From positions 62,001 to 126,000 of the forward strand of contig NZ_WQFE01000002.1 in assembly GCF_013033965.1 (NCBI RefSeq): a DNA stretch of 64,000 nucleotides, given 5' to 3'. Positions 36,145 through 46,304 of this stretch are shown in pieces (positions within the stretch are counted from its first letter, which is position 1; every line of letters begins with the position of its first letter). The DNA is from Ruegeria atlantica (GTDB taxonomy: Bacteria > Pseudomonadota > Alphaproteobacteria > Rhodobacterales > Rhodobacteraceae). The notes under the pieces are model-generated. The model was not told where the DNA came from and did not search any database. It worked only from the letters and a program-made list of their open reading frames with translations. The position numbers and the translations under genes were made by a program.

Positions 36145-37299
36145 TTATCCCAATAACTCTCGGATGACCGCGTTTAGAACCGCGCGACCGTCTTTGGTGG
36201 CAATCAACCGGCCGTTTGATCGGTGTATCATACCAAGCTCTTCCAGATCCTTCAGTTTGTTTGCCGACAGCCTGAGATCGGAAAGTGCGTGGAATCGATC
36301 AATATCTAGTCCCTCTGTGACCCTTATACCCATCATAAGGTGTTCGCTAGCCTGATCTTGGGCTGAAAGCAGCGTTCTTTCTTTCTCGCCGCTTCCTTTT
36401 TCAACCGCATCGAGCCAGGCGTTGGGTGACAGATAGGTTTCTGTCGCGATTTTCTGGCCGTCCAGCGTAATGCGCCCATGCGCACCAGGGCCTATGCCGA
36501 CGTAATCTCCGTACCGCCAGTAGATCAAGTTGTGCCGGGATTCCGCTCCGGGGCGAGCATGGTTCGAAACCTCATAAGCGGGCAGGCCGTGGGCCTCGCA
36601 AATCTCTTGCGTTGCCAAATACATGTCGGCAGCATGGTCATCCTCGGGCAATCCGCGCAACTTGCCGACTGCATAGCGATCGCCAAAGGCGGTGCCTTCT
36701 TCGATCGTTAATTGGTAAAGTGAAAGGTGATCGATTGCCATCGACAGCGCCTCGGTCAGTTCCGCTTGCCAGGCATCCGGGGTTTGATGTTGACGCGCAT
36801 AGATCATGTCAAAGCTGACACGGTCGAAACAATTGCGGGCGATATCAAATGCAGCTCGGGCCTCGGTGACCGTGTGGATGCGACCCAATCGGCGCAGGTC
36901 TTCGTCATTCAGGGCCTGAACGCCCATCGAAATTCGGTTCACGCCAGCATCACGATACGCGGCAAACCGGCCTGCCTCGACCGAGCCGGGATTGGCCTCA
37001 AGCGTGATTTCCATGTCATTGGCGGGGCGCCAGAGGCTGCGTGCCTCGCCGATAACGGCAGCGACCGTTTCGGGTGCCATCAATGAGGGCGTGCCGCCGC
37101 CGAAGAATATCGTGTTCAAAACGCGATCGGGCGTTTCAGATGCTGAGCGGCGCAATTCGCTTAGATAAGAGTTAAGCCATTGTTTTTGATCAATATTACG
37201 CGAAACATGGCTATTGAAGTCGCAATAGGGGCATTTGGCCTCACAAAACGGCCAGTGAACATAGAGGCCGAAGCCCCCGCTGCGCCAATCATCCGCCAA
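36145..37299 (-). CDS. hemW: Radical SAM heme chaperone HemW
   Basis: 384 residues. Radical-SAM cysteines C19, C23 and C26 in F-C-E-A-K-C-P-Y-C-D-F. It lacks the extra N-terminal stretch of true HemN, and its position with rdgB and rph marks it as HemW, which inserts heme into respiratory enzymes. Overlaps rdgB by 11 nt. Confidence 0.9.
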   Translation of the reverse strand: MADDWRSGGFGLYVHWPFCEAKCPYCDFNSHVSRNIDQKQWLNSYLSELRRSASETPDRVLNTIFFGGGTPSLMAPETVAAVIGEARSLWRPANDMEITLEANPGSVEAGRFAAYRDAGVNRISMGVQALNDEDLRRLGRIHTVTEARAAFDIARNCFDRVSFDMIYARQHQTPDAWQAELTEALSMAIDHLSLYQLTIEEGTAFGDRYAVGKLRGLPEDDHAADMYLATQEICEAHGLPAYEVSNHARPGAESRHNLIYWRYGDYVGIGPGAHGRITLDGQKIATETYLSPNAWLDAVEKGSGEKERTLLSAQDQASEHLMMGIRVTEGLDIDRFHALSDLRLSANKLKDLEELGMIHRSNGRLIATKDGRAVLNAVIRELLG

Positions 37300-37903
37300 A
37301 GCAGCCTTTCACGAACATCTCCACCGCGCGACCGCGATGGCTGATCTTGTTCTTTTCCCAGCGATCCATCTCGGCAAAGGTAATGTCGTATCCATCAGGG
37401 ACAAACATTGGATCATAGCCGAACCCTTCAGTGCCGCGGATCGGCCAGACAAGGTGGCCCGGCGCAACACCTTCGAACACTTCATCATGCCCATCGGGCC
37501 ATGCCAGAACCAGCGTGCTGCGGAATTGAGCGGTGCGCGGGTGTGGGGCGTCTTTGGCCTCCAATTCGTTATGCGCGCGCGTCATCGCCATCAGGAAATC
37601 ACGGCCATTGCCGGTTTCTGCCCAGTCGGCAGTGTAAACACCCGGCGCTCCCTCCAGCGCATCGATGGTAATCCCGGAATCGTCCGACAGGGCAGGCAGG
37701 CCGGTGGCCTTGGCGGCGGCATGTGCTTTGATCCGGGCATTGCCGACGAATGTATCTTCGGTTTCCTCCGGTTCGGGCAGGTTCATTTCGCCCGCGCCAA
37801 CAACCGCCACACCAAAAGGTTCGAGGAGATGTTTCATCTCCTCAAGCTTGCCTTTGTTGTGCGTGGCCACCAGCAGCCTGTCACCGTCGAACTTGCGGGT
37901 CAT
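37289..37903 (-). CDS. rdgB: XTP/dITP diphosphatase RdgB
   Basis: 204 residues. H-N-K-G-K near the N-terminus and S-D-D-S-G-I are the Ham1/RdgB motifs; F-G-Y-D-P-M-F is the substrate-loop signature. It removes deaminated purine triphosphates. Coupled to rph by a 4-nt overlap. Confidence 0.95.
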   Translation of the reverse strand: MTRKFDGDRLLVATHNKGKLEEMKHLLEPFGVAVVGAGEMNLPEPEETEDTFVGNARIKAHAAAKATGLPALSDDSGITIDALEGAPGVYTADWAETGNGRDFLMAMTRAHNELEAKDAPHPRTAQFRSTLVLAWPDGHDEVFEGVAPGHLVWPIRGTEGFGYDPMFVPDGYDITFAEMDRWEKNKISHRGRAVEMFVKGCFGG

Positions 37904-38613
37904 GCGGTGGCGGCCTTTTGGGCTGCGGCCAATTCACCAACGCCTTTTTCGGCCAGATCCATCAGTTGATCCATCTGGGCGCGGCTAAAGACCGAGCCTT
38001 CGGCGCTCATCTGCACTTCGATCAGTTTGCCGGATCCGGTCATGATGAAGTTGCCGTCAACGCCGGCTTCGCTGTCTTCGGGATAGTCCAGATCCAGAAC
38101 CGGCTGGCCCGCGTAGATGCCGCAGGATACGGCAGCGACGGGATCGATCAGCGGGTCGGAAATGACGTCCCCGGTTTTCATCAGCTTGTTCACGGCCAGA
38201 CGCAGCGCGACCCAGCCTCCAGTGATTGAGGCGCAGCGGGTGCCGCCATCGGCCTGAATCACATCGCAATCCACCGTGATCTGACGTTCGCCCAATGCAA
38301 CCCGATCCACACCGGCGCGCAGGGCACGGCCGATCAGCCGCTGGATTTCCACGGTGCGACCACCTTGCTTGCCCGAGGCCGCTTCACGCCGCATGCGAGT
38401 ATTGGTTGCGCGGGGCAGCATGCCGTATTCGGCGGTGACCCAGCCCAGGCCCGAGCCTTTGATGAACGGCGGCACGCGATCCTCGATCGTGGCGGTGCAC
38501 AGAACATGGGTGTCGCCCATTTTGATCAGGCAGGAACCTTCGGCATGTTTGGTAAAGCCCGTCTCGATTGAAACGGCGCGCATTTCGTTTAGATCACGTC
38601 CTGAGGGTCGCAT
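37900..38613 (-). CDS. rph: Ribonuclease PH
   Basis: 237 residues, full length. R-P-S-G-R at the N-terminus and the phosphate-binding region T-R-C-A-S-I-T-G are present. It trims tRNA 3' ends phosphorolytically. First gene of the rph-rdgB-hemW-ybaN operon, divergent from hrcA with 112 bp between. Confidence 0.95.
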   Translation of the reverse strand: MRPSGRDLNEMRAVSIETGFTKHAEGSCLIKMGDTHVLCTATIEDRVPPFIKGSGLGWVTAEYGMLPRATNTRMRREAASGKQGGRTVEIQRLIGRALRAGVDRVALGERQITVDCDVIQADGGTRCASITGGWVALRLAVNKLMKTGDVISDPLIDPVAAVSCGIYAGQPVLDLDYPEDSEAGVDGNFIMTGSGKLIEVQMSAEGSVFSRAQMDQLMDLAEKGVGELAAAQKAATA

Positions 38614-38674
38614 GGAAAATCCTTTGTTTGCTGGGTTGGGGATAACGTCCCCGTGCCTTAGGATGCAACCCCGA

Positions 38675-38702
38675 TTGACCTTTCATATACCTGCGATTTA
38701 AT
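38675..38702 (+). promoter_or_regulatory. Candidate promoter for hrcA-grpE
   Basis: TTGACC (38675-38680), 16-bp spacer, TTTAAT (38697-38702). Initiation near 38709 would leave a short leader with AGAGGA at 38714-38719. No CIRCE inverted repeat is seen here. Confidence 0.45.
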
Positions 38703-38725
38703 GCCGATCCAGCAGAGGATTGCCG

Positions 38726-39790
38726 ATGAGCAAAGCAAGTAGAGTTCTGGACGAAATGAATGACCGGTCACGTGAAGTGTTCCGGCTGATCGTCGAGAGT
38801 TATTTGGACAGTGGTGAACCGGTCGGAAGTCGCACGCTGACGCGCACGTTGTCGGAAAAGGTCAGCGCGGCGACCGTGCGAAACGTCATGCAGGATCTGG
38901 AGTTCCTGGGCCTGCTCGACAGCCCTCATGTCAGTGCAGGGCGGATTCCAACGCAGCAAGGGTTGCGGATGTTCGTGGATGGATTGCTTGAAGTTGGCGA
39001 TCTGGGTGCGGACGACCGGCAGAAACTGGACGAGACACTAGGCTCTAACGCAGGCGATGTGGGCGGAATGCTGGATCGTGTCGGCTCGGCTTTGTCGCAC
39101 GTGACACATGGTGCTTCGCTGGTTTTGACTCCCAAGCAGGAGTCCGAGATCAAGCATATCGAGTTCGTCTCTTTGGCCCATGACCGTGCTTTGGTCGTTC
39201 TTGTCTTTGCGGATGGTCATGTTGAAAATCGTCTTTTCACGCCTCCGCCGGGACAGACACCCAGTTCGATGCGCGAGGCGGCCAACTTCCTGAACGCGTT
39301 GATCGAAGGACGAACGCTCAGCGAAGTGCGGCGTCAGATGCAAACCCAGATCACCGCGCGCAGGCAAGAAATTGATGTTTTGGCGCGCGACATGGTCGAA
39401 AGCGGCATAGCGGCTTGGGACGGAGACGGCACCGACTCAGCCCGTTTGATCGTGCGCGGACGGGCGAATCTGCTTGGAGAACCCGGTGAAGCCGAAGAGC
39501 TGGACCGAATTCGAACGCTGTTTGACGACCTTGAACGTAAACAGGACATCGCTGAATTCCTTGAATTGACCGAGGAAGGCGAGGGTGTGCGCATTTTTAT
39601 CGGGTCTGAGAACAAACTTTTCTCACTTTCGGGTTCCTCTTTGGTGGTGTCTCCATATATGAACGCTGATCGAAAGATAATCGGTGCGGTTGGGGTCATC
39701 GGGCCCACACGTCTGAATTATGGACGGATCGTGCCGATCGTGGATTATACGGCGCAACTGGTCGGCAAGCTGATTTCCGACCGGAGCTAG
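38726..39790 (+). CDS. hrcA: Heat-inducible transcription repressor HrcA
   Basis: 354 residues from the ATG at 38726. The N-terminal winged helix has E-P-V-G-S-R-T-L and S-A-A-T-V-R-N-V-M-Q-D-L-E, the HrcA signature. It represses groESL through CIRCE operators and is sensed via GroEL. A TTG at 38720 is an alternative start. Followed 10 bp later by grpE. Confidence 0.95.
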   Translation: MSKASRVLDEMNDRSREVFRLIVESYLDSGEPVGSRTLTRTLSEKVSAATVRNVMQDLEFLGLLDSPHVSAGRIPTQQGLRMFVDGLLEVGDLGADDRQKLDETLGSNAGDVGGMLDRVGSALSHVTHGASLVLTPKQESEIKHIEFVSLAHDRALVVLVFADGHVENRLFTPPPGQTPSSMREAANFLNALIEGRTLSEVRRQMQTQITARRQEIDVLARDMVESGIAAWDGDGTDSARLIVRGRANLLGEPGEAEELDRIRTLFDDLERKQDIAEFLELTEEGEGVRIFIGSENKLFSLSGSSLVVSPYMNADRKIIGAVGVIGPTRLNYGRIVPIVDYTAQLVGKLISDRS

Positions 39791-39800
39791 AGGGTAAGAG

Positions 39801-40364
39801 ATGGCAGAGCCCAAGAACGAAGATTTTCTGGACGATATCGCAACCGCCGAAGCGGAAGAGCTGGCCGAGGAATTTGCCGAGATCAGCGAAGAGGCGCTGG
39901 AACTTGATGCGCTGCGTGCTGAGCGGGACGATTTCAAGGACAAGTTCATGCGCGCGCTGGCGGACGCCGAAAACGCGCGCAAGCGGGGCGACAAGGCGCG
40001 TCGCGATGCCGAACAGTATGGCGGATCGAAACTGGCCCGCGACATGCTGCCGGTTTACGACAACATGAAACGCGCGCTTGAGGCCGCGACCGACGAACAG
40101 AAAGAGGTGGCAGGGCCGCTTCTGGAAGGCGTCGAGCTGACCATGCGCGCGCTGAAGGACGTATTCCAAAAGCACGGAATCGAAGTGATCACACCTGAGG
40201 TTGGGGATCGGTTTGACCCGAATGTGCACGAAGCAATGTTCGAAGCTCCGGTGCCGGGCACCCGCGCCGGTGACATCATTCAGGTTTCAGCCGAAGGCTT
40301 CATGCTGCACGATCGCCTGCTGCGCCCGGCACAGGTTGGGGTTTCCTCGACGCCTGCGAGCTGA
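39801..40364 (+). CDS. grpE: Nucleotide exchange factor GrpE
   Basis: 187 residues. An acidic N-terminal coiled coil (about 15-60), then F-M-R-A-L-A-D-A-E-N-A-R-K-R and a C-terminal beta domain ending with R-P-A-Q-V-G-V-S. It releases ADP from DnaK; dnaK is not in the window. A hairpin terminator separates it from the convergent mutS. Confidence 0.95.
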   Translation: MAEPKNEDFLDDIATAEAEELAEEFAEISEEALELDALRAERDDFKDKFMRALADAENARKRGDKARRDAEQYGGSKLARDMLPVYDNMKRALEAATDEQKEVAGPLLEGVELTMRALKDVFQKHGIEVITPEVGDRFDPNVHEAMFEAPVPGTRAGDIIQVSAEGFMLHDRLLRPAQVGVSSTPAS

Positions 40365-40388
40365 ACGATTTCAATTCAAACGAATAAC

Positions 40389-40413
40389 GAGGCGGTCAGG
40401 TTCTGGCCGCCTC
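40389..40413 (+). terminator. Terminator hairpin after grpE
   Basis: GAGGCGGTCA (40389-40398) pairs with TGGCCGCCTC (40404-40413) over ten positions with one G-U, loop GGTTC, then TTTCAG. It overlaps the mutS stop, so it may serve both genes; the T tract is short. Confidence 0.6.
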
Positions 40414-43029
40414 TTTCAGTTTGTAGATCAGGTCGAGGGCCTCACGAGGCGTCAGCTCATCCGGTAGGATTTCATCCAGCATATCTGAGATTGGAGATGC
40501 TTTGGGCGCCGGTGGCGGCGGAGGCGGTGCAGCTGAGAACAAAGGCAGATCGTCGATCAGCGCCTTCTGTTTGCCACCTTCGCGTTCAGTTTTTTCCAGT
40601 TGCTCCAATACCACACGAGCGCGTTCGACAACAGAAGTCGGCAGACCCGCCAATTGGGCGACCTGAACACCATACGACCGATCGGCTGCGCCCTTGTGGA
40701 CTTCATGCAGGAAGATCACTTCGCCTTCCCATTCCTTGACGGCAACGGTGGCGTTTTCGACGCCTTCAAGTTTGCCAGCCAGAGCCGTCAATTCGTGGTA
40801 GTGCGTGGCAAATAGTGCGCGACATTTATTGGATGCGTGCAGATGTTCCAGCGTGGCCCAGGCGATCGAGAGGCCATCATAGGTGGCGGTGCCGCGCCCA
40901 ATTTCATCCAGAATGACAAGGGCACGATCGTCGGCTTGATTGAGGATGGCGGCGGTCTCGACCATTTCGACCATAAAGGTCGAGCGACCACGGGCCAGAT
41001 CGTCAGACGCTCCAACGCGACTGAACAGCTGGCTGACCACGCCGATATGGGCCCGCTCGGCCGGGACATAGCTGCCCATCTGAGCCAGCAGGGCAATCAA
41101 CGCATTCTGGCGCAGGAAGGTTGACTTACCGGCCATGTTTGGACCGGTCAGCAGCCAGATCGCCGCGCCGGTCTCGGCGCTGAGGTCGCAGTCATTGGCG
41201 ATGAAGGCGTCACCACTTTGTTGCCGCAGGGCGTGTTCGACAACCGGATGCCTGCCGCCCTGAACGTCGAAGGCGCGCGAGGTGTCGACCTGCGGGCGAC
41301 ACCAGTTCTCACCTCGCGCCAGATCGGCCAGAGCGGTGGTCAGATCCAGTTCAGCCAACCCTCGGGCGGCTTGGTTCAGGTGTGCCGCCTTGTTCAAAAT
41401 TTCGTCAGAAAGCGTTTGATAGAGCCGCTTTTCGATCTCCAGCGCCAGATTTCCGGCGTTCAGAATGCGGGTTTCGATCTCGGACAGTTCCACCGTGGTG
41501 AACCGCACTTGGTTCGCCGTAGTCTGCCGGTGGATATAGGTTTCGCTGAAGGGCGGATTCAGCATTTTCTCGGCATGGGTGGCCGTAGTTTCAATGAAGT
41601 AACCCAGCACGTTGTTGTGCTTGATCTTTAGAGACGTGATGCCGGTATGTTCCGCATATTTCTGCTGAAACCCGGCGATGACCGAGCGGCCCTCGTCGCG
41701 GAGGGTGCGGGCTTCGTCCAGCTCTGCGTCATAACCCGGGGCGATGAAACCACCGTCGCGGGCCAGCAGTGGGGGTTCTGCCACCAGGGCGTCGTCGAGC
41801 AGGTTCAACAGGTTGTCGAAACCAACCAGATTTTGCAGCGCTGTCGCCAGAAGGACGGGTAAGTCCTTATCTGCACAAAGCTCGGTAATTGCAGTTGCCT
41901 GTGTCAGGCCGTTGCGAATGGCCGCGAGATCCCGGGGGCCGCCGCGATCCAGTGACAGGCGGGACAGGGCCCGGTCAAGATCGGGTGTTTTGCGCAAAGC
42001 CTCGCGCAGGTCCGATGCAATCAAACTGTCTTCGGCCGCAAAACTCACCGCATCCAACCGCCCATGGATGACGTCCAGATTGCGGGAAGGGCTGGAAAGG
42101 CGTTGCTCCAACAGTCGAGCGCCACCCGGTGTCACGGTTCGGTCAACCACAGACAGCAATGAGCCGGCGCGGCCTCCGGACAGGGAGCGAGTCAGTTCCA
42201 GATTGCGCCGTGTGGCGACGTCGATCTGAACAACTCGATCCTCGGATTCCTTCAGCGGCGTTTGCAGCAGCGGCAGCTTGCCCTTCTGGGTGATCTCCAG
42301 ATAGTCGATCAGCGCGCCCATGGCCGAAACTTCTGCGCGCCCAAAATTGCCGAACGCGTCCAGCGCGCCCACGTGGAACAAACCGCAGATGCGCTTTTCC
42401 GCCGCAGTGCTGTCAAAGCTGGCCCGCCCGATCGGGGTCAGCGAGATGCCCAGATCCATGACAGATTCGTTCAGTTTGTCTTGAACCCCATCGGCCACGA
42501 TCAACTCGGATGGTGCCAGTCGAGCAAGTTCAGGGCTAAGGCGCACGGACGGCAACGGCATCACGTGAAACGCCCCGGTCGAGATATCGGTCCAGGCCAG
42601 CGCGGCCTCATCGCGAACTTCGGCATAAGCGGCCAGATAATTGTGGCGGCGGGCCTCTAGCAGCGCGTCCTCGGTCAGTGTGCCGGGCGTCACCAGACGC
42701 ACGACATCGCGCTTTACCACCGATTTAGAGCCTCTTTTCTTCGCTTCAGCTGGGCTTTCCATCTGTTCGCAGACGGCGACGCGAAACCCTTTGCGGATCA
42801 GCGTCAACAAATACCCTTCGGCTGCATGAACCGGCACACCGCACATCGGAATGTCGGTTCCGTTGTGCTTTCCGCGTTTGGTCAGGGCGATGTCCAACGC
42901 CTCGGCGGCGTTGACGGCGTCTTCGAAAAACATCTCGTAAAAATCGCCCATGCGGTAAAACAGCAGGGCGTTGGCATGAGCCTCTTTGATTTCGAGATAT
43001 TGCGCCATCATCGGCGTGACTGTGGACAA
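40396..43029 (-). CDS. mutS: DNA mismatch repair protein MutS
   Basis: 877 residues. Mismatch-recognition G-D-F-Y-E-M-F at 28-34 with F30, core and lever domains, and the ATPase with G-P-N-M-A-G-K-S-T at 629-637. C-terminal P-rich segment (A-P-P-P-P-P-P) and a short tetramerisation helix follow. Standard MutS1. Transcribed alone. Confidence 0.97.
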   Translation of the reverse strand: MSTVTPMMAQYLEIKEAHANALLFYRMGDFYEMFFEDAVNAAEALDIALTKRGKHNGTDIPMCGVPVHAAEGYLLTLIRKGFRVAVCEQMESPAEAKKRGSKSVVKRDVVRLVTPGTLTEDALLEARRHNYLAAYAEVRDEAALAWTDISTGAFHVMPLPSVRLSPELARLAPSELIVADGVQDKLNESVMDLGISLTPIGRASFDSTAAEKRICGLFHVGALDAFGNFGRAEVSAMGALIDYLEITQKGKLPLLQTPLKESEDRVVQIDVATRRNLELTRSLSGGRAGSLLSVVDRTVTPGGARLLEQRLSSPSRNLDVIHGRLDAVSFAAEDSLIASDLREALRKTPDLDRALSRLSLDRGGPRDLAAIRNGLTQATAITELCADKDLPVLLATALQNLVGFDNLLNLLDDALVAEPPLLARDGGFIAPGYDAELDEARTLRDEGRSVIAGFQQKYAEHTGITSLKIKHNNVLGYFIETTATHAEKMLNPPFSETYIHRQTTANQVRFTTVELSEIETRILNAGNLALEIEKRLYQTLSDEILNKAAHLNQAARGLAELDLTTALADLARGENWCRPQVDTSRAFDVQGGRHPVVEHALRQQSGDAFIANDCDLSAETGAAIWLLTGPNMAGKSTFLRQNALIALLAQMGSYVPAERAHIGVVSQLFSRVGASDDLARGRSTFMVEMVETAAILNQADDRALVILDEIGRGTATYDGLSIAWATLEHLHASNKCRALFATHYHELTALAGKLEGVENATVAVKEWEGEVIFLHEVHKGAADRSYGVQVAQLAGLPTSVVERARVVLEQLEKTEREGGKQKALIDDLPLFSAAPPPPPPAPKASPISDMLDEILPDELTPREALDLIYKLKEAART

Positions 43030-43172
43030 GGCTGACCCCTTTTGGCGTATTCCGGTCGCGACCTTACAAATCCACCCATCTCGACGAAAGGTGAAAAGTA
43101 TTCTCGTTGAGGCGCGCGCCTGCCTGCGCTATGAGGCAAAAGTCCCGCAGATGTAAAGAAACGACCCATCAC

Positions 43173-45428
43173 ATGCCCAAAGCGAAGATCACCAAAGAAG
43201 AGGCGTTGGCCTTTCACCTCGACCCGACCCCCGGCAAGTGGGAGGTTCAGGCCACTGTACCCATGACGACGCAGCGCGATCTGTCGCTGGCCTACAGCCC
43301 CGGTGTCGCTGTTCCATGTGAAGCAATCGCCGAAGCGCCTGAAACGGCCTATGACTATACGAACAAAGGCAATCTGGTGGCCGTGATTTCGAACGGGACC
43401 GCTGTTCTGGGTCTTGGCAACCTTGGCGCGCTGGGTTCGAAACCGGTAATGGAGGGTAAGTCAGTCCTGTTTAAACGGTTCGCCGATGTGAACTCGATCG
43501 ATATCGAACTGGATACCGAGGATCCGGACGAATTCTGCCGCGCCGTACGCCTGATGGGGCCGACCTTTGGTGGCATCAACCTCGAAGATATCAAGGCGCC
43601 GGAATGTTTCATCATCGAACAGCGCCTGAAGGAAGAGATGGATATCCCGGTCTTCCACGATGACCAGCATGGCACAGCGGTGATCTGTGCAGCGGGTCTG
43701 CTGAACGCGCTGCATATCTCGGGCAAGAAGATCGAAGATGTGAAAATCGTCCTGAACGGCGCGGGTGCTGCGGGTATTGCCTGTATCGAGTTGCTCAAAT
43801 CGATGGGTGCCAGGCACGAGAACTGCATCGTCTGCGACACCAAGGGTGTGATCTACCAGGGCCGAACAGAAGGTATGAACCAGTGGAAATCGGCGCATGC
43901 GATCACTACGGACCTGCGCACTCTGGAAGAGGCCATGAACGGCGCGGACGTCTTCCTTGGAGTTTCGGTCAAAGGTGCCGTGACGCAGGATATGGTTGCC
44001 AGCATGGCCGACAACCCGGTGATTTTCGCGATGGCGAACCCCGATCCGGAAATCACGCCGGAAGAGGCGCATGAGGTGCGGGTCGATGCCATCGTCGCCA
44101 CCGGGCGCAGCGATTATCCCAATCAGGTCAATAACGTACTCGGTTTCCCCTACCTGTTCCGCGGTGCGTTGGATATTCATGCGCGCGCCATCAATGACGA
44201 AATGAAGATTGCCTGCGCCCACGCGTTGGCCAATCTGGCACGCGAGGATGTGCCGGATGAGGTCGCTATGGCCTATGGAAAGTCGCTGACCTTTGGCCGG
44301 GACTATATCATCCCGACGCCATTTGACCCGCGACTGATCCACCGCATTCCGCCCGCCGTCGCCAAAGCAGGGATGGACACCGGCGCGGCCCGCCGTCCGA
44401 TCATCGACATGGACGCCTACGAGCTGAGCCTGAAATCCCGCATGGACCCGACCGCCAGCATCCTGCGCGGCCTGAATGCCCGTGCACGTCAGGCGCAAAG
44501 CCGCATGATTTTTGCCGAGGGCGATGATCCTCGCGTCTTGCGAGCCGCGGTGATGTATCAACGTTCGGGCTTTGGCAAAGCGCTGGTGGTTGGTCGTCCT
44601 GACGATGTGAAAGAAAAACTGGAAGCTGCCGGTCTGGGTGATGCGGTGCGCGAATTGGAGGTAATCAATGCCTCCACCACCATGCATCTCGATACCTATA
44701 AGGATTTTCTGTACAAGCGCCTGCAGCGGAGTGGCTTTGACCGTAAGGACATCCATCGTCTGGCCGCGCGGGATCGTCATGTGTTTTCCTGCCTGATGCT
44801 GGCCCACGGCCACGCGGATGGCATGGTGACCGGAGCAACGCGGAAATCGGCGCATGTGCTGGAACGCATCAACCATGTGTTTGACGCCGATGCGGAACAC
44901 GGGGCTGTTGGAGTGACGGCACTGTTGCACAAAGGTAAGATCGTCCTGATCGGTGACACACTGGTGCATGAATGGCCGGATGAACATGATCTGGCTAATA
45001 TCGCCGAACGCTCAGCATCGGTTGCGCGGCATATGGGGCTCGACCCACGCGTTGCCTTTGTCAGCTTTTCCACCTTCGGCTATCCGGTATCTGAGCGGGC
45101 CGAAAAAATGCATGTGGCACCCGAGATTCTGGATCAGCGCGGCGTCGATTTCGAATATGATGGCGAGATGACCGTAGACGTGGCGTTGAACGTGGAACAG
45201 CAAGAGGCTTATCCGTTCTCGCGCCTGACTGGCCCGGCGAATATCCTGATTGTTCCAGCGCGGCACTCAGCCTCGATCTCAACCAAGCTGATGCAGGAGA
45301 TGGGCGGCGCGAATGTTATTGGTCCGATCCTGACCGGTGTCGATAAGCCGATTCAGATCTGTTCGACCGGCTCGACGGCAAATGACATTCTGAACATGGC
45401 CATACTGGCCTCGTGCGATATTGGATAA
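43173..45428 (+). CDS. maeB: NADP-dependent malic enzyme with phosphotransacetylase domain
   Basis: 751 residues from the ATG at 43173. The N-terminal malic domain has Y-S-P-G-V-A-V-P at 41-48 and F-H-D-D-Q-H-G-T-A at 161-169; the NADP fold has N-G-A-G-A-A-G near 195-201. The C-terminal half from about 430 is a PTA-like domain, regulatory and catalytically inactive in known MaeB. It makes pyruvate, CO2 and NADPH from malate. A 3-nt gap leads to the next gene. Confidence 0.95.
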   Translation: MPKAKITKEEALAFHLDPTPGKWEVQATVPMTTQRDLSLAYSPGVAVPCEAIAEAPETAYDYTNKGNLVAVISNGTAVLGLGNLGALGSKPVMEGKSVLFKRFADVNSIDIELDTEDPDEFCRAVRLMGPTFGGINLEDIKAPECFIIEQRLKEEMDIPVFHDDQHGTAVICAAGLLNALHISGKKIEDVKIVLNGAGAAGIACIELLKSMGARHENCIVCDTKGVIYQGRTEGMNQWKSAHAITTDLRTLEEAMNGADVFLGVSVKGAVTQDMVASMADNPVIFAMANPDPEITPEEAHEVRVDAIVATGRSDYPNQVNNVLGFPYLFRGALDIHARAINDEMKIACAHALANLAREDVPDEVAMAYGKSLTFGRDYIIPTPFDPRLIHRIPPAVAKAGMDTGAARRPIIDMDAYELSLKSRMDPTASILRGLNARARQAQSRMIFAEGDDPRVLRAAVMYQRSGFGKALVVGRPDDVKEKLEAAGLGDAVRELEVINASTTMHLDTYKDFLYKRLQRSGFDRKDIHRLAARDRHVFSCLMLAHGHADGMVTGATRKSAHVLERINHVFDADAEHGAVGVTALLHKGKIVLIGDTLVHEWPDEHDLANIAERSASVARHMGLDPRVAFVSFSTFGYPVSERAEKMHVAPEILDQRGVDFEYDGEMTVDVALNVEQQEAYPFSRLTGPANILIVPARHSASISTKLMQEMGGANVIGPILTGVDKPIQICSTGSTANDILNMAILASCDIG

Positions 45429-45431
45429 GTT

Positions 45432-46304
45432 GTGACGATCTGGAACCTTGGCTCAATCAATGCGGACATGGTGTACGCCCTGCCGCATCTGCCCACTGCG
45501 GGTGAAACCCTGGCCGCTTCGAATTTGGAGCGGTTTTTGGGTGGCAAGGGCGCTAATATGTCCGTTGCGGCGGCGCGCGCCGGATCGCGCGTGGCGCATA
45601 TCGGCGGTGTCGGGCCTGACGGGCGCTGGGCACGGGATCGTATGACAGAATACGGCGTCGACACGCGGTTCATTGCTGAGGTCGACGTGCCAACTGGCCA
45701 CGCCATTATCGCGGTGGATGCACAGGCTGAGAACCAGATCATTCTGTTTCCCGGCGCGAACCACGCCATCGAGCAGGGTCAACTAGACCAGGCCTTGTCG
45801 CAGGCTGTTCCCGGTGACCTTCTTGTTATGCAGAACGAAACCAACGCTCAGGTCGAGGCCGCCCGCATGGGGCGTGAAATGGGTCTGACCGTCTGCTATG
45901 CCGCCGCGCCGTTTCAGGCCGAAGCGGTGGAGGCTGTTCTGCCCTATCTGGACTTTCTGATCCTGAACGAGATCGAGGCGGAACAGCTGCGCGAAAGCAC
46001 AGGTTTGTCGGTTGAGGATCTGCCGGTAAAGCATGTTCTGGTCACGTTAGGATCGAAAGGTGCGCGCTATATTCCCAAGGGTGGTGACGTTCACGAGGTG
46101 TCCGCTCATAAAGTTCAGGCGGTGGATACGACGGGTGCGGGTGACACCTTCACCGGTTATGTTCTGGCCGGAATGGACCGCGGGTTGCCGATGCCGCAAG
46201 CGATTGCACAAGCAAACCGTGCCGCGGCCCTGATGGTCACGCGGCACGGTACGGCGGATGTTATTCCTGACCTCAAGGAGGTCCTTGAAGCCCGGTTTGA
46301 TTAA
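45432..46304 (+). CDS. rbsK: PfkB family carbohydrate kinase, ribokinase-like
   Basis: 290 residues from a GTG. The two PfkB signatures are clear: G-G-K-G-A-N at 37-42 and D-T-T-G-A-G-D-T-F at 232-240 with catalytic D238. Closest in pattern to ribokinase, phosphorylating ribose or a similar sugar, but no ribose transporter is adjacent, so substrate specificity is uncertain. It ends with a 4-nt overlap with convergent msrA. Confidence 0.8.
   Translation: MTIWNLGSINADMVYALPHLPTAGETLAASNLERFLGGKGANMSVAAARAGSRVAHIGGVGPDGRWARDRMTEYGVDTRFIAEVDVPTGHAIIAVDAQAENQIILFPGANHAIEQGQLDQALSQAVPGDLLVMQNETNAQVEAARMGREMGLTVCYAAAPFQAEAVEAVLPYLDFLILNEIEAEQLRESTGLSVEDLPVKHVLVTLGSKGARYIPKGGDVHEVSAHKVQAVDTTGAGDTFTGYVLAGMDRGLPMPQAIAQANRAAALMVTRHGTADVIPDLKEVLEARFD

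Noticed and set aside
42557-42572. parS-like sequence with CACGTGAAAC inside mutS
   Set aside because: Only one half-site is intact; 12 of 16 positions match.
43461-44987. 508-codon open frame on the minus strand
   Set aside because: It is fully antisense to maeB, has no recognisable motif and reflects the codon bias of the sense gene.
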